NCBI GenBank assembly: GCA_012728895.1
Contig: JAAYEG010000070.1
Location: 1-64,000, forward strand
Direction: 5' to 3'
From: Methanospirillum sp.
GTDB taxonomy: Archaea > Halobacteriota > Methanomicrobia > Methanomicrobiales > Methanospirillaceae
Length of the DNA: 64,000 nucleotides
In this document: positions 23,703 through 33,592 of the stretch, piece by piece
Layout: each line of letters begins with the position of its first letter
Position numbering within the stretch: the first letter of the stretch is position 1
Translations under genes and position numbers: made by a program
Notes under the pieces: model-generated
What the model was told of the DNA's origin: nothing
Seen by the model: the letters and a program-made list of their open reading frames with translations, nothing else
The model's database searches: none

Positions 23703-25005
23703 TGCCACCCACCACCGCGTTCGAGAGCAGGACGTGCGGCGCACCGTCCCCAACGGGGACGGACTGCCCGCCCTTGCCGCAGTACCCCTGGTGCATCCGC
23801 CGGTCGTCTGCGATCAGGGCGATCTCGTGGAGCGTCCCCAGGATCTCGCCCGAGAGCGAGACGTCCCGGACCATCCCGCCGAGCGCGCCGTCCTCGACCA
23901 GGTAACCGTACTCGGCGTTGAACTGGAACATCCCGCGCCCCGGGTCTACCTGCCCGCCGCGCGAGCCGATCAGGAGCATGCCCGTCCCGCACTCCTCCAG
24001 GCACTCGTCGTAGTTTGCGTCCCCGTTCTCGATGAAGGTGTTCGACATCCTGACGAGCGGGGCTTCGCCCGGCATGGCCCGGGCATGGCCGGCCTGGCCG
24101 TCCCCAACGGCGGCGAGGGTCTCGCGGGTGTGGAGGAAGGCGCTGATCACCCCGTCCTTCACCAGCTCGGTCCGGCCGGTCGCAACCCCCTCCGCGTCGA
24201 CCGGATCGAACCCGAACTCGGGGAGAGACGGGTCGTCGGCGATGGTGAGGCCGGGGCCTCCGATCCGCTCGCCGATCCGGCCGGCCAGGACCGAGTTGCC
24301 CTCGCGGACCAGGTCGCCCTCCGAGGCGTGGCCGACCGCCTCGTGCGCGAAGACCCCCGCGAGCTCGGGGTCGAGCACGACCCGCATCCTCCCGCCCGTC
24401 GCTGCACGCGCGTCCAGGAGCGCGAGCGCGGTCTCCCGGGCCTTTTCGCCGTCGCCCATGCCGGTCCGGAGGGGAAAACCGTTCACCGCGTGCCGGCGCT
24501 CGAACCCCATCTGGACCACGCCGTTTCTTTCGGCCACGGCCAGCACGCTGTAGCCGGAACGGCCGAGCGCGTAGGCGTACTCGGCCCCCTCCGAGGAGGC
24601 GAACCGGACCGTCTCCTGCCGCTCGGTGTAGACCGCGCGGGTGTTCCGGACCTCCGCCCCACGGGCCGAGGACTCGACGGCGGCGAGGAGGGCGGTCTTC
24701 TCCTCGAGACCGAGGGACCGCGGGTCGTCGGACGGAGGGGGGACGGGGAGCACCCGGCAGGGGGCGTCCGCGAGGGCGACCTCCTCGCCGGTCAGCTCCG
24801 CGAGCGCGAGCGCCTCGGCCACGAACCGGTCCAGGTCGGCGCCCCGGTAGTTGTCGACCGAGACCACGCCCCAGCCCCACGGGCCGAGCACGCGCACCAC
24901 CGCGCGGTCGAAGAAGGAGGTGGTCGCGGACTCCACGACCCCGTTGTCGATGTCGATGTTGGTCGCCTCGCCCGAGACGTGGCGCACGTCGAAGTAGCGC
25001 GCCAT
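23689..25005 (-). CDS. tldD: TldD metalloprotease
   Basis: A 438-residue catalytic subunit of the TldD/TldE protease. The zinc motif is HEAVGHASEGD with H221, E222 and H226; the third ligand Cys is in MHQGYCGKGGQS near the C-terminus. Family blocks include DDPSLPEFGFDPVDAEGVAT and GMLLIGSRGGQVDPGRGMFQ. It starts 1 nt after the lonB stop and overlaps pmbA, so LonB, TldD, PmbA and a BofA-like protein are probably made from one message. Confidence 0.95.
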   Translation of the reverse strand: MARYFDVRHVSGEATNIDIDNGVVESATTSFFDRAVVRVLGPWGWGVVSVDNYRGADLDRFVAEALALAELTGEEVALADAPCRVLPVPPPSDDPRSLGLEEKTALLAAVESSARGAEVRNTRAVYTERQETVRFASSEGAEYAYALGRSGYSVLAVAERNGVVQMGFERRHAVNGFPLRTGMGDGEKARETALALLDARAATGGRMRVVLDPELAGVFAHEAVGHASEGDLVREGNSVLAGRIGERIGGPGLTIADDPSLPEFGFDPVDAEGVATGRTELVKDGVISAFLHTRETLAAVGDGQAGHARAMPGEAPLVRMSNTFIENGDANYDECLEECGTGMLLIGSRGGQVDPGRGMFQFNAEYGYLVEDGALGGMVRDVSLSGEILGTLHEIALIADDRRMHQGYCGKGGQSVPVGDGAPHVLLSNAVVGGSGRD

Positions 25006-25006
25006 C

Positions 25007-26923
25007 TCACGCGGGGGCGATCACCGTCGAGCCCGGGTGAATCGTGCCGGCCGACTGCTCGGCGATCTTCCGGACCTTGGTGAGGAAGCCGGCCTCGTCG
25101 CGCGGCACGAGCGCGTATTTCAACACCTCGTCGATCTGCGAGACCGGGACCACCCGGACCCCGGCGCGGTACCGGTCCTCGATCATCACGTCGTCCAGAT
25201 TCGGGGCCGGGATCAGGACCGTCCGGATGCCGGCCTTCGCCGCGGCCTCGATCTTGTAGGTCACCCCGCCGACCGGGAGAACGTCGCCCCGCACCGAGAG
25301 CGAGCCGGTCATCGCGATGTCCTGCCGGACCGGGATCCCCTCGATCGCCGAGATCACGGCCGTCGCTACCGATATCGAGGCCGAGTCCCCCTCGACCCCC
25401 TGGTAGGTGCCGATGAACTGGACGTGGACGTCCACGTTCCGGATGTCCGTACCCGTAAACTTCTTGATGATCGCCGAGACGTTCTTGATCGACTCCTGGG
25501 CGATCTCCTTGAGCATCCCGGTCGCGATCACGGTCCCGCCGGCGGACGACTGGGCCGGGGTCACCTCGGCCATGATCGGAAGGACGGAGCCGGAGTCCGA
25601 GCCGACCACGGCGAGCCCGTTCACGCGCCCGATCTCCGTGCCCTGCACGACCGAGAGGTCGTAGTCCCGCATCCGGCGGATGTAGTCGTCCGAGATCTGC
25701 TCCTCGACCGAGCGGGCCGTCTCCTTGGCCGCGATCACGTGGGCCGCCGTGGTCAGCTCCGCCCCCTCCTGCCGGGCGAGATCGCCCGCCACCCGGATCA
25801 GCCCCCCCATGTCGCGGAGCTTGAGCGTAAGGTGGCCCTTGCGCATCGAGCGGCGGCGGGCCTCGCGGAGCACCTCGCGGATCGCCGACTGGTCGAAGTG
25901 CGGGATCTTCCCGTCGTTCGTAACCTCCTGGGCGATGAACCGGATGAACTTCTGCCGGTTCTCGGGGGTGTCCTCCATGGTCTCGCGCATGTAGACCTCG
26001 TAGCCGTAGCCACGTATCCGCGAGCGGAGCGCCGGGTGCATCCCCTGCACCGCGTCAAGGTTCCCGGCCGCGATCATCACGAACCGGCAGGGGACCGGCT
26101 CGGTCCGGACCATCGCGCCGGAGGAGCGCTCGGACTGACCCGTGATCGGGAACTCGCCCTCCTGGAGCGCGGTCAGGAGGTTCTGCTGCGAATGGGGGGT
26201 GAGGGTGTTGATCTCGTCGATGAAGAGGACCCCCCCGTGGGCCCGGTGGATCGCGCCCGACTCGACCCGGTCGTGGGCGGGCGTCTCGAGCCCCCCCGAC
26301 TGGAACGGGTCGTGCCGGACGTCGCCGAGGAGCGAGCCGGCCTGGGCCCCCGTGGCGTCCACGAACGGCGCCACGGCCGACGGGTCGTGGCTGACGAGGA
26401 GCTTGGGGACGAGCGCCTCCTCCTTGGGCGCCGAGTACCGGAGGGCCATGAAGATGAAGGCCGCCGCGATGATCCCCATCAGCCACTGGGACGAGATGAA
26501 CGCGAACCCGATGATGGCCGTGATGAGCAGCATCAGGAGCGTGTTCCGGAACTGGATCTTCTTTCTCGCCTCGGCCTTGTGGGCGCCGACAATCTGCTTC
26601 GCCCGGCCGGCCGGGACGGTCCTGACCACCGGGTTGTTCGAGTCCTCGGCGTTCGGGTAGACCAGGATGTCCTGGATCTCCTCTTTCGGGAGGAGCTCGG
26701 CCATCGCCTTCGCGAGCATCGACTTGCCCGTGCCCGGGCTCCCGATCATCATGACGTGCCGTCGCTGGATCGCGGCCTTCTTGATGACCTCGACCGCGTG
26801 CTCCTGGCCGATCACCTGGTCGACCAGGCGCGGCGGGACCTCGATCTCCGAGGACGTATCGACGACGACATCGTCGAAGAGCACCTCTTCCCGCGTGGAG
26901 ACCGGATCGTGTTCTGTTTCCAT
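25007..26923 (-). CDS. lonB: Archaeal membrane-anchored Lon protease (LonB)
   Basis: A 638-residue ATP-dependent protease of the archaeal LonB type. Walker A is GSPGTGKS (61-68). A two-helix membrane anchor lies at about 127-161 ([20 protein letters not shown]) inside the AAA domain. Walker B is [10 protein letters not shown] (231-240), and the protease domain has the Ser-Lys dyad S514 (VEGDSASIS) and K557 ([10 protein letters not shown]). The protein handles general and membrane protein turnover at the inner face of the membrane. A TATA element AAATATAAAT on the minus strand (26953-26962) lies about 34 nt upstream of ATG 26923. It is first gene of the protease string. Confidence 0.97.
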   Translation of the reverse strand: METEHDPVSTREEVLFDDVVVDTSSEIEVPPRLVDQVIGQEHAVEVIKKAAIQRRHVMMIGSPGTGKSMLAKAMAELLPKEEIQDILVYPNAEDSNNPVVRTVPAGRAKQIVGAHKAEARKKIQFRNTLLMLLITAIIGFAFISSQWLMGIIAAAFIFMALRYSAPKEEALVPKLLVSHDPSAVAPFVDATGAQAGSLLGDVRHDPFQSGGLETPAHDRVESGAIHRAHGGVLFIDEINTLTPHSQQNLLTALQEGEFPITGQSERSSGAMVRTEPVPCRFVMIAAGNLDAVQGMHPALRSRIRGYGYEVYMRETMEDTPENRQKFIRFIAQEVTNDGKIPHFDQSAIREVLREARRRSMRKGHLTLKLRDMGGLIRVAGDLARQEGAELTTAAHVIAAKETARSVEEQISDDYIRRMRDYDLSVVQGTEIGRVNGLAVVGSDSGSVLPIMAEVTPAQSSAGGTVIATGMLKEIAQESIKNVSAIIKKFTGTDIRNVDVHVQFIGTYQGVEGDSASISVATAVISAIEGIPVRQDIAMTGSLSVRGDVLPVGGVTYKIEAAAKAGIRTVLIPAPNLDDVMIEDRYRAGVRVVPVSQIDEVLKYALVPRDEAGFLTKVRKIAEQSAGTIHPGSTVIAPA

Positions 26924-26947
26924 CGTGATGGTGACCTCTCGACCCCG

Positions 26948-26985
26948 TGTTGATTTATATTTCTCAGTTCGATCGTTTAAGTACT
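26948..26985. promoter_or_regulatory. Divergent promoters of lonB and prs
   Basis: The minus-strand TATA (26953-26962, AAATATAAAT) predicts a lonB start near 26932. The plus-strand TATA-like GTTTAAGTAC (26975-26984) predicts a prs transcript beginning near 27004, three nt from the ATG. The two TATA elements are about 20 bp apart, so occupancy of one may affect the other. Confidence 0.5.
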
Positions 26986-27006
26986 TTCAGCTCAGGGACG
27001 TGGACG

Positions 27007-27846
27007 ATGAAGGTGGTATGCACGCAGGCCTCGCAGGTCCTCGGCGCCCGGCTCGCCGGCCGGCTCGGGGTGGAGACGATCGACGTGGCGTTCTCGCGGT
27101 TCCCGGACGGGGAGATCTTCCTCTCACGGGGCGAGACCGACGGCGAGACCGTGATCGTGGGGGCGGTCACCGGCGCCGAGGACCTGGTCGAGCTGATGCT
27201 CCTCGTCGACGCCTGCGACGACTCGGCGAACACGCTGGTCCTGCCGTACATGGCCTACGCGCGGCAGGACAAACGCTTCAGGCCGGGCGAGCCGCTCTCG
27301 GTCCGCGCGATCGCCCGGGCCCTCTCCGCCGGCGTCGACCGGGTCCTGACGGTGAACGTCCACGACCCGTCGGCGCTCGCGCATTTCACCGTGCCGGCGA
27401 CGGACGTCTCGGTGGCGCCCGAGATCGGCCGGCACCTGGTCCGGCGGGGCGGGGACCTGCTCGTCCTCTCGCCGGACGACGGGGCGGCGCGGTTCGCGGC
27501 GGAGGTCGCGTCGGTCGGGGGATTCGCGACCGACTGGCTGGACAAGACCCGGCTCTCGGGTGACCGGGTCGAGATCCGGCCGAAGTCGCTCCCGGTGGAG
27601 GGGCGCGAGGTCGTGATCGTCGACGACATCATCTCGACCGGGGGCACGCTCGCGGCGGCGGCCAGGATGCTGCTCGAGCAGGGGGCGACGGGAGTCCGGG
27701 CGGCCTGCGTCCACGGCGTCTTCGCCGGCGGGGCCCTCCTCCACCTCGCCGCGGCCGGCGTCGGCGGGGTCGTCTGCTCGGACACGATCGAGCGGGCGAA
27801 CTCCTGCATCATGGCCGCCGGTCCGATCGCCGACGCGCTCCGGTGA
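27007..27846 (+). CDS. prs: Ribose-phosphate pyrophosphokinase (PRPP synthetase)
   Basis: A 279-residue enzyme making PRPP from ribose 5-phosphate and ATP for nucleotide, His and Trp synthesis. The motifs are RFPDGEIFL (31-39), PYMAYARQDKRFRPGE (80-95), VNVHDPS, and the PRPP loop VVIVDDIISTGGTL near residue 200. It is of the short archaeal class (about 280 residues). ATG 27007 is near the predicted transcript start (effectively leaderless); an upstream extension would overlap the promoter. The stop overlaps the rtcA start (TGATG). Confidence 0.95.
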   Translation: MKVVCTQASQVLGARLAGRLGVETIDVAFSRFPDGEIFLSRGETDGETVIVGAVTGAEDLVELMLLVDACDDSANTLVLPYMAYARQDKRFRPGEPLSVRAIARALSAGVDRVLTVNVHDPSALAHFTVPATDVSVAPEIGRHLVRRGGDLLVLSPDDGAARFAAEVASVGGFATDWLDKTRLSGDRVEIRPKSLPVEGREVVIVDDIISTGGTLAAAARMLLEQGATGVRAACVHGVFAGGALLHLAAAGVGGVVCSDTIERANSCIMAAGPIADALR

Positions 27847-28835
27847 TGCTCCACCTCGACGGGGCGCACCTGGAGGGGGGCGGCCAGCTCGTCCGGACCG
27901 CGGTCGCGCTCGCCGCCGTCACGGGCGAGGAGGTGACGGTCGAACGGCTCCGGGCGGGGCGCGAGACGCCCGGTCTCCGGCCGCAGCACCTCGCGGCGGT
28001 CAGGGCGGTCGCCGGGTGCTGCGGCGCCCGGGTCGATGGGCTCGCGGTCGGCTCGGACCGGCTAATCTTCCGGCCCGGCCCCCTCAGGGAGACCCACGGG
28101 CGGGTCGAGGTCGGGACGGCGGGGGCGGTCCCGCTCGTACTCCAGGCCTGGCTCCCGGTCGCGCTCGCGGCCGGTGGGTCGATCACCGTCGCCGGCGGGA
28201 CGGAGGTCCCGCTCGGACCGACGGTCGACTACGCGGACCGCGTCCTTTTCTCGTTTCTCCGGGCCCACGGCGCCCGCATCTCGCTCGAGCTCCGGAACCG
28301 GGGCTACGCGCCCCGGGGTGGGGGCGAGGTGAGTGTCGCGGTCTCTCCGGGCACGCTCGCCCCCCTGGACCCGGAGAACGTCCCCGTCGTCCCCGGGGCG
28401 ATCTCGGCGGCCGCGAACCTCCCCGCCCACGTCCCCGCCCGTCAGCTCGCGGCGGCGCGGGAGGTGCTCGAGCCCGTCACCGGCCCCCTCGGCGAGGCCG
28501 TCGTCGACCTCCGCGGTGGGGGGGTCTCGACCGGCTCGTCGATCACGTGCTGGGCCGGGCCGAAGGGAACGAGCGCCCTCGGGCGGCGGGGCCTGCCCGC
28601 CGAGCGGGTCGGGCGGGCCGCGGCGCGGGCGCTCCTCGGCGAGGTCTTGCTCCCCGGCCAGGTCGACGCCCGCCTCGCGGACCAGCTCCTCGTCTACCTG
28701 GCCCGGTACGGCGGGGTGTTCACGGCGACGGGCTGCACGCGGCACGCCGGGACGGTCTCCTGGCTCCTGGGCGAGTTCGGCCTCCCGGTGTCGCACGGCC
28801 CCGGGGACGGCGGGGGGGTGCTCTTCTCGGGATGA
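27846..28835 (+). CDS. rtcA: RNA 3'-terminal phosphate cyclase
   Basis: A protein of about 329 residues that converts RNA 3'-phosphates to 2',3'-cyclic phosphates using ATP through a covalent His-AMP. Motifs are HLEGGGQLVRTAVALAAVTG (start), RAGRETPGLRPQHLAAVRA, YAPRGGGEVS and the catalytic-His region CTRHAGTVSWLL near residue 300. Full length and clearly RtcA rather than the Rcl1 form. The start is ATG 27846 (or GTG 27843), directly coupled to prs; its stop overlaps the next gene by 4 nt. Confidence 0.94.
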   Translation: MLHLDGAHLEGGGQLVRTAVALAAVTGEEVTVERLRAGRETPGLRPQHLAAVRAVAGCCGARVDGLAVGSDRLIFRPGPLRETHGRVEVGTAGAVPLVLQAWLPVALAAGGSITVAGGTEVPLGPTVDYADRVLFSFLRAHGARISLELRNRGYAPRGGGEVSVAVSPGTLAPLDPENVPVVPGAISAAANLPAHVPARQLAAAREVLEPVTGPLGEAVVDLRGGGVSTGSSITCWAGPKGTSALGRRGLPAERVGRAAARALLGEVLLPGQVDARLADQLLVYLARYGGVFTATGCTRHAGTVSWLLGEFGLPVSHGPGDGGGVLFSG

Positions 28836-29317
28836 CGCTCGTCCTCGACGCGTCCGCGTTCTTCGGTTCGGGCGACGGGGCGCCCCGCTGGGTCGAGACC
28901 GGGGAGCGGTGCCTGACGGCGCCGTCGGTGGTGGACGAGGTCCGCGACGCGGCCGCCCGCTGCCGGCTCGCGCTCGCGCTCGAGCGCGGTCTCGCCGTCC
29001 TCGCGCCGTCGGCGGACTCGCTGGCGTCGGTCGAGGCTGCGGCCGTCGCGTCGGGGGACGCGGACCGGCTCTCGCGAACCGACCGCGACCTCCTGGCGCT
29101 CGCCCTCGAGCACGCGGCGACCCTGGTCACCGACGACTTCGCCCTCCAGAACGCGGCCGCGCGGCTGAAGGTCGCATGCCGGCCGATCGCCCGGCGGCGC
29201 CCGGCCCCGCGCCGGCGCGGGTGGCGGTGCACCGGGTGCGGGCGGTTCGGCGACGGGCCCGGCGACTGCCCCGTCTGCGGGGCAGCGATCGAGCCCGTGC
29301 GAAGGGGGCGGAGATGA
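28832..29317 (+). CDS. nob1: Nob1-like PIN-domain ribonuclease with zinc ribbon
   Basis: A 161-residue protein. The PIN fold shows its acidic residues in VLDASAFFG (D6), TAPSVVDEVRD, RTDRDLLALALEH and LVTDDFALQNAA. The C-terminal zinc ribbon is CTGCGRFGDGPGDCPVCG. This architecture is archaeal Nob1, which cuts the 3' end of 16S rRNA during 30S maturation. It overlaps rtcA by 4 nt (ATGA), placing two RNA 3'-end enzymes and PRPP synthetase on one message. The residue numbers are from this start, ATG 28832. Confidence 0.9.
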   Translation: MTLVLDASAFFGSGDGAPRWVETGERCLTAPSVVDEVRDAAARCRLALALERGLAVLAPSADSLASVEAAAVASGDADRLSRTDRDLLALALEHAATLVTDDFALQNAAARLKVACRPIARRRPAPRRRGWRCTGCGRFGDGPGDCPVCGAAIEPVRRGRR

Positions 29318-29360
29318 CCGGGTCGGGCGAGACGGGCGGGCTCCGCACCCGCCGGACAAC

Positions 29361-29370
29361 GCATAAATAG
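29361..29370 (+). promoter_or_regulatory. TATA box of gfcR (leaderless)
   Basis: GCATAAATAG is centred 26 nt upstream of ATG 29392, so the message should begin at or one base before the start codon. Confidence 0.6.
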
Positions 29371-29391
29371 TCTGTGGCGGACCCTCTTTCC

Positions 29392-30000
29392 ATGTCCTCG
29401 CTCGACGAGCTGATCGTAAAGGCCCGCCACCTCCTCGCGGAGGGGCACTCGCCCGGGCAGATCGCGGACGAGCTCTCGCTCTCGCAGGAGACCGTCACCT
29501 GGCTGCTCACCCAGAAGAAGGGGGACGCCGCGCCGAAGGACGTCTCGATCGACTGGACCGCGGTCTCGTCGAACGCCGTGCTGCTCGACGACGCCGCGCG
29601 GCTGATGCTCGACCGCTGCCGCCTCGCCGGAGTCGCGGCGCCCGGGTCCGACCCCGGGAACGTCGCGATCGTCGGGATCGCGGTCTCGGGCGTCCCGCTC
29701 GCGACCCTGATCGCCCGGGAGGAGGGCGTTCGCCTCGCGGTCTACCACCCGGCCAAGCACTCGTCCGCCGAGAAGCCGACCGGCTCGATGGCCGGCAACT
29801 TCCCGGTGGCGCCCGGGGAGCGCTGTATCGTCGTCGACGACGTCATCACGAGCGGCAGGACCATGCAGGAGGTGGTCGACTACCTGAGGCGGCAGAAGGC
29901 GACGCCGGTCGCGATCTGCGTGCTTTTCGACAAGCGCGGGCTCAAGGAGGTCGACGGCGTCCCGGTCCACTCGGTCTTCCGGGTCTCCCGGATCGACTGA
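29392..30000 (+). CDS. gfcR: GfcR-type regulator (orotate phosphoribosyltransferase-like with HTH)
   Basis: A 202-residue protein with an N-terminal helix-turn-helix ([20 protein letters not shown]) and a type I phosphoribosyltransferase domain carrying the PRPP loop [15 protein letters not shown]. This pairing is the GfcR family; in haloarchaea GfcR controls glycolytic genes. The location just after PRPP synthetase is suggestive, since PRPP is the expected ligand. The start [12 protein letters not shown] is chosen because the TATA box fixes the transcript start here; the six residues upstream would lie outside the mRNA. Confidence 0.92.
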   Translation: MSSLDELIVKARHLLAEGHSPGQIADELSLSQETVTWLLTQKKGDAAPKDVSIDWTAVSSNAVLLDDAARLMLDRCRLAGVAAPGSDPGNVAIVGIAVSGVPLATLIAREEGVRLAVYHPAKHSSAEKPTGSMAGNFPVAPGERCIVVDDVITSGRTMQEVVDYLRRQKATPVAICVLFDKRGLKEVDGVPVHSVFRVSRID

Positions 30001-30012
30001 ACCGAAGGAAGG

Positions 30013-30065
30013 ATTATATAGAACGACAAATCACATTTTTAGCACTCTTACCCGACTGGGAGGAA
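30013..30065 (+). promoter_or_regulatory. Promoter and ribosome site of the thermosome gene
   Basis: ATTATATA (30013-30020) is a strong TATA box predicting a start near 30042. GGGAGGA (30058-30064) precedes GTG 30071, which settles the start despite the non-ATG codon. Confidence 0.65.
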
Positions 30066-30070
30066 TACCC

Positions 30071-31669
30071 GTGCTTTCAGGACAGCCGATTATCATTCTC
30101 AAGGAAAACGTCGAGCGGACCCGGGGCCAGGAGGCCCAGCGTTCGAACAGCGCCGCCGCAAAGGCCATCGCCGCCGCGGTGCGGACCACGCTCGGTCCGC
30201 GGGGCATGGACAAGATGCTGGTCTCGTCGACCGGCGACATCGTGATCACGAACGACGGGGCCACGATCCTCAGCGAGATGTCGGTGCAGCACCCCGGCGC
30301 CAAGATGGTGATCGAGGTCGCCGAGACCCAGGACGACGAGGTCGGAGACGGCACCACGACGGCCTGCATCCTCGTCGGCGCGCTCATGGAGCAGGGGGAG
30401 CTGATGCTCGCCAAGATGGTCCACCCAACCGTGATCGCGAACGGCTACACGATGGGCATGAACAGGGCACTCGAGATCGTGGAGGAGAACGCGATCCGGG
30501 TCGACCCGGGGGACCGCGAGACCCTGATCAAGATCGCCGACACCTCGATGACCGGCAAGTCGATCGAGCAGGTCAAGGACAAGCTGAACGGGATCGTGGT
30601 CGACGCGGTCATGACGGTGGCCGAGGACCGGAACGGCGAGAAGATCGTCGACCGCGACGACATCATGGTCAAGAAGCAGAAGGGCGAGACGATCGACGAC
30701 GCGAGCCTGATCAAGGGGATCGTGATCGACAAGACCCGCGCCTCGGAATCGATGCCGAAGCGGGTCAGGGAGGCCCGGATCGCGCTCGTCGCCCAGCCGC
30801 TCGAGATCGTCAAGACCCAGGTCAAGGCGAAGATCAAGATCAACACGGCCGACCAGCTGAACGCGTTCGGCGCGCAGGAGCGCGAGGCCCTCAAGCAGCT
30901 CGCCGACACGGTCGCCGCCACGGGGGCGAACGTCCTCCTCTGCCAGAAGGGGATCTCCGACCCGGTCCAGTACTACCTGGCGAAGGCCGGCGTCCTGGCG
31001 ATCCAGGACGTCAAGGAGGAGGACATGAAGTACGCGGCCCGCGCGCTCTCCGGCAAGGTCGTGAACAAGGTCTCGGAGCTGACGGCCGACGACCTGGGAT
31101 ACGCGGCGCTCGTGGAAGAGGCCGACGACGCGGAGCTCGTGACCTTCTCGGGCTGCGAGAACCCGAAGGCGATCACGATCCTGCTCCGCGGCTCGACCGA
31201 CTACCTGATCGACGAGCTCGAGAGGGCGGTCGTCGACGGGACATCGGTGGTCGCGGACGCGATCGAGGACGGCACCTTCGTGGTCGGCGGTGGGGCGGTC
31301 GAGACCGAGCTCTCACTCCGGCTCCGCGAGTACGCGGCCACGGTCGGGGGCCGGGCCCAGCTCGCGATCGATGCCTTCGCGACCGTCTTCGAGTCGATCC
31401 CGCTCACGCTCGCAGAGAACTCCGGCTTCAACCCGCTCGACAAGCTCGTCGAGCTCAGGGCGGCGCACTCGAGAGGCGAGAAGAACGCGGGCCTGAACGT
31501 CTACTCAGGCGAGGTCGTCGACATGCTCGAGGCAGGCGTGATCGAGCCGGCGCGGGTCAAGCGCCAGGCGATCCAGTCGGCGGCCGAGACGGCGATCCTG
31601 CTGATCCGTGTCGACGACATGATGGTCACCCAGAGCAGGTCCCCGATGGGCATGCCCGGCGGCGCCTGA
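30071..31669 (+). CDS. thsA: Thermosome (group II chaperonin) subunit
   Basis: A 532-residue chaperonin subunit that folds proteins inside a double-ring ATP-driven cage. Family motifs are [31 protein letters not shown] (nucleotide), [15 protein letters not shown] and the C-terminal [16 protein letters not shown]. The tail MGMPGGA is a variant of the GGM-type end. GTG start with GGGAGGA site. Two T-rich stretches after the stop (TCTCTTTTCTTCC) may terminate it. A 44-codon copy of its C-terminus exists at 45204-45338. Confidence 0.98.
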   Translation: MLSGQPIIILKENVERTRGQEAQRSNSAAAKAIAAAVRTTLGPRGMDKMLVSSTGDIVITNDGATILSEMSVQHPGAKMVIEVAETQDDEVGDGTTTACILVGALMEQGELMLAKMVHPTVIANGYTMGMNRALEIVEENAIRVDPGDRETLIKIADTSMTGKSIEQVKDKLNGIVVDAVMTVAEDRNGEKIVDRDDIMVKKQKGETIDDASLIKGIVIDKTRASESMPKRVREARIALVAQPLEIVKTQVKAKIKINTADQLNAFGAQEREALKQLADTVAATGANVLLCQKGISDPVQYYLAKAGVLAIQDVKEEDMKYAARALSGKVVNKVSELTADDLGYAALVEEADDAELVTFSGCENPKAITILLRGSTDYLIDELERAVVDGTSVVADAIEDGTFVVGGGAVETELSLRLREYAATVGGRAQLAIDAFATVFESIPLTLAENSGFNPLDKLVELRAAHSRGEKNAGLNVYSGEVVDMLEAGVIEPARVKRQAIQSAAETAILLIRVDDMMVTQSRSPMGMPGGA

Positions 31670-32132
31670 CCGCTCCTATCTCTCTTTTCTTCCGTTTCGG
31701 GACGAACCGCGATCCCGCTTCTCCCGCCCCGATCCTGCATACCTCACCGGGAGGTTTCGGGGCGTCGGCCTGGCCCGCCTGGGCGGGAACCTGCGCACGG
31801 CAGGACGGGGCGATCCCGCGCTTTTTCGTGCGGGCCGGCATATCCGGAGGGGGCAGGGCTCCGCGGGGAACGGGAATCCTGCACCACGGGCAGCCGGCGG
31901 GGTGTGCTGTCGGGCGGGAACGGCGACCGGGGGGACCGGTAACTTTCTAACATTTCTCAAATCTATGCTTAATTAGTAACACAATTATACAAATTTTTAT
32001 TACCCCTTCGGTGCCAATGGACTCCGGGAGCTTTCCAGGACCAACCGGTTGGTTCCCCCAAACACCACCCATCGAATGTGACATGGAGAACGCACAGACC
32101 CGACAACACACACACAGGGAGACGATTGAGAG
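31670..32132. other. Intergenic region with AT-rich promoter patch
   Basis: The first half is GC-rich with no credible gene. From about 31950 the composition drops sharply (AATTAGTAACACAATTATAC, TTTTTATTACCCC), with TATA candidates at about 31976-31980 and 31994-32002 for the gene at 32133. That implies a leader of about 110 nt, unusually long for this genome, whose role I cannot see. Confidence 0.45.
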
Positions 32133-32468
32133 ATGAAACAGGTCATCCAGGCCGACGGAGCCGAGCTGGGGCTCGATACCGATCGGGACACCCTCCTCTA
32201 CTCAGCCCCGCGGCCCGACGACGACGAGAGCGCCGCCCGCCGGCGGGGAACCGACATGTACCTGCACACGGACGAGGGGGGACAGGAGGTCTTCTATGCC
32301 CACCGCTGGTCGCTCGTCACCGGGGAGAAGGAGGCCCTCGCCGTCCTGCCGGCACGCCAGGCGGAACGGTTCCTGGGCGAGCGGGGCCTCGACTGCCCGG
32401 CGATCCCGGGAGCGAAGGCCTTCTCGACCCTGAGGGAATGGGGCTACGGCATCATCGAGGAGTTCTGA
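32133..32468 (+). CDS. Small acidic hypothetical protein
   Basis: A 111-residue soluble protein, MKQVIQADGAELGLDTDRDT, with charged helices and short strands (EVFYAHRWSLVTGEKEALAV, RQAERFLGERGLDC) and no recognised motif. ATG 32133 follows GGGAGACGATTGAGAG. It has normal coding composition and a T7 run about 80 nt after the stop. Function unknown. It faces the DUF3344 operon convergently. Confidence 0.55.
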   Translation: MKQVIQADGAELGLDTDRDTLLYSAPRPDDDESAARRRGTDMYLHTDEGGQEVFYAHRWSLVTGEKEALAVLPARQAERFLGERGLDCPAIPGAKAFSTLREWGYGIIEEF

Positions 32469-32551
32469 GAGACTGCGACGTGTCCGCCGGGCCCACCCGT
32501 GATGACCGCGGCCCGCGCGCACGGTCAATCGGGAGACGGGTTCCCCCAGAC

Positions 32552-32588
32552 TTTTTTTGGGCCGAAACTGAAGAGAGAGGAAAAAAAA
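32552..32588. terminator. Paired oligo-T terminators between convergent genes
   Basis: T7 at 32552-32558 serves the plus-strand gene ending at 32468, and A8 at 32581-32588 (T8 on the minus strand) lies 14 nt after the stop of the DUF3344 operon at 32603. Archaeal RNA polymerase terminates at such oligo-T runs. Confidence 0.55.
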
Positions 32589-32602
32589 GGGGGCGTGACC
32601 CG

Positions 32603-33592
32603 TCACCGCGGCGGACGGCCGGAGCGGCGGGCGAGGAACGCGACCGGGATGGCCGCGAGAAGCGCGATAAGACCGCAGGACGGGGCCTCCTGCGTCGTGG
32701 CGGACGGCAACACACCGCCGACGTCCCGGAGCGTGAGGACGAAGACGCCGGGGACCATATAGTCCCCCTCGTCCCGGATCGCGATCGTGTTCTTCCCGAC
32801 CACCAGGTGCGGCCCGACCGCGGTCGAGTTGATCGCGAGGTCGGGATAGGGCTTGCCGTCGAAGAGGGCGGGGATCGCGTGGTCGTTGACGAAGAGGGTG
32901 TTCTTCCCCTTGTTCCCTCCGGGCACGACGCCCTGGAGCGTCGCGCTCCCGCCCGCGGGAAGCGCCGGAACGTCCTCGATGACGATCCGGGTCGTGGCCG
33001 CGTCCGCGGTGACGTCCCCCGTCGCGTAGATCATGTCGGACCCCTCGACCACCCAGTACCTGACCGTGCCGCCGCTCCCACCGTCGTAGGTGAGGACGAG
33101 GACCGCCCCGGAGAAGGCGATGCCGGCGTCCATCGAATCGTTCGCGACGGTCAGGGTGAGCGGCTCGCCGGGCCGGGCCGCCCCGGAGACGTCGTAGACG
33201 AATAGGCCGCTCGGGTAGTCGTACGGCGGGGAACCCTTCCGATCCGTGTACGTGCGGATGGGCGAGAGGACCGCATCGCCGGCCGTTGCCTCGACGGAGG
33301 CGGGAACGCCCTCGGACCCCGAGTGGCTCCAGCTCCAGAAGAGATAGGCCGAGGCCGACCGGATGGTCCCGCCGTTGGGAAGAGAGACCGGGAACGTGAC
33401 CGAGTAGCTGCCCCCGGGCGGGATCTCGCCGCTGTACCGGCTGTCGCCCTGGGTGAGGACCAGGTCGCCGGTGACCTGGCCCCGGTCGACGACCGCGAGC
33501 GTCGTCCCCGTGTAGTCGGCAGAGACCGCAGGGAGAAGAAGCGCGAGAGCGAGCAGGAGCACAAGGCCCCGGGCGGCGCGGCTGGCGGTCAT
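32603..33592 (-). CDS. DUF3344 secreted protein, C-terminally membrane anchored
   Basis: A 329-residue protein: signal peptide (about 1-25, LVLLLALALLLPAVSADYTG), one DUF3344 beta-rich domain (about 26-290) and a C-terminal anchor (CGLIALLAAIPVAFLARRSG) that resembles a PGF-CTERM-type tail. Core motifs include TFPVSLPNGGTIRSASAYLF, RTYTDRKGSPPYDYPSGLFV, RYWVVEGSDMIYATGDVTAD and NTIAIRDEGDYMVPGVFVL. It is the last gene of a six-gene operon, overlapping the previous one by 4 nt, with an oligo-T terminator behind it. It is about 60-65 percent alike by eye to the DUF3344 domain of the next gene. Confidence 0.85.
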   Translation of the reverse strand: MTASRAARGLVLLLALALLLPAVSADYTGTTLAVVDRGQVTGDLVLTQGDSRYSGEIPPGGSYSVTFPVSLPNGGTIRSASAYLFWSWSHSGSEGVPASVEATAGDAVLSPIRTYTDRKGSPPYDYPSGLFVYDVSGAARPGEPLTLTVANDSMDAGIAFSGAVLVLTYDGGSGGTVRYWVVEGSDMIYATGDVTADAATTRIVIEDVPALPAGGSATLQGVVPGGNKGKNTLFVNDHAIPALFDGKPYPDLAINSTAVGPHLVVGKNTIAIRDEGDYMVPGVFVLTLRDVGGVLPSATTQEAPSCGLIALLAAIPVAFLARRSGRPPR

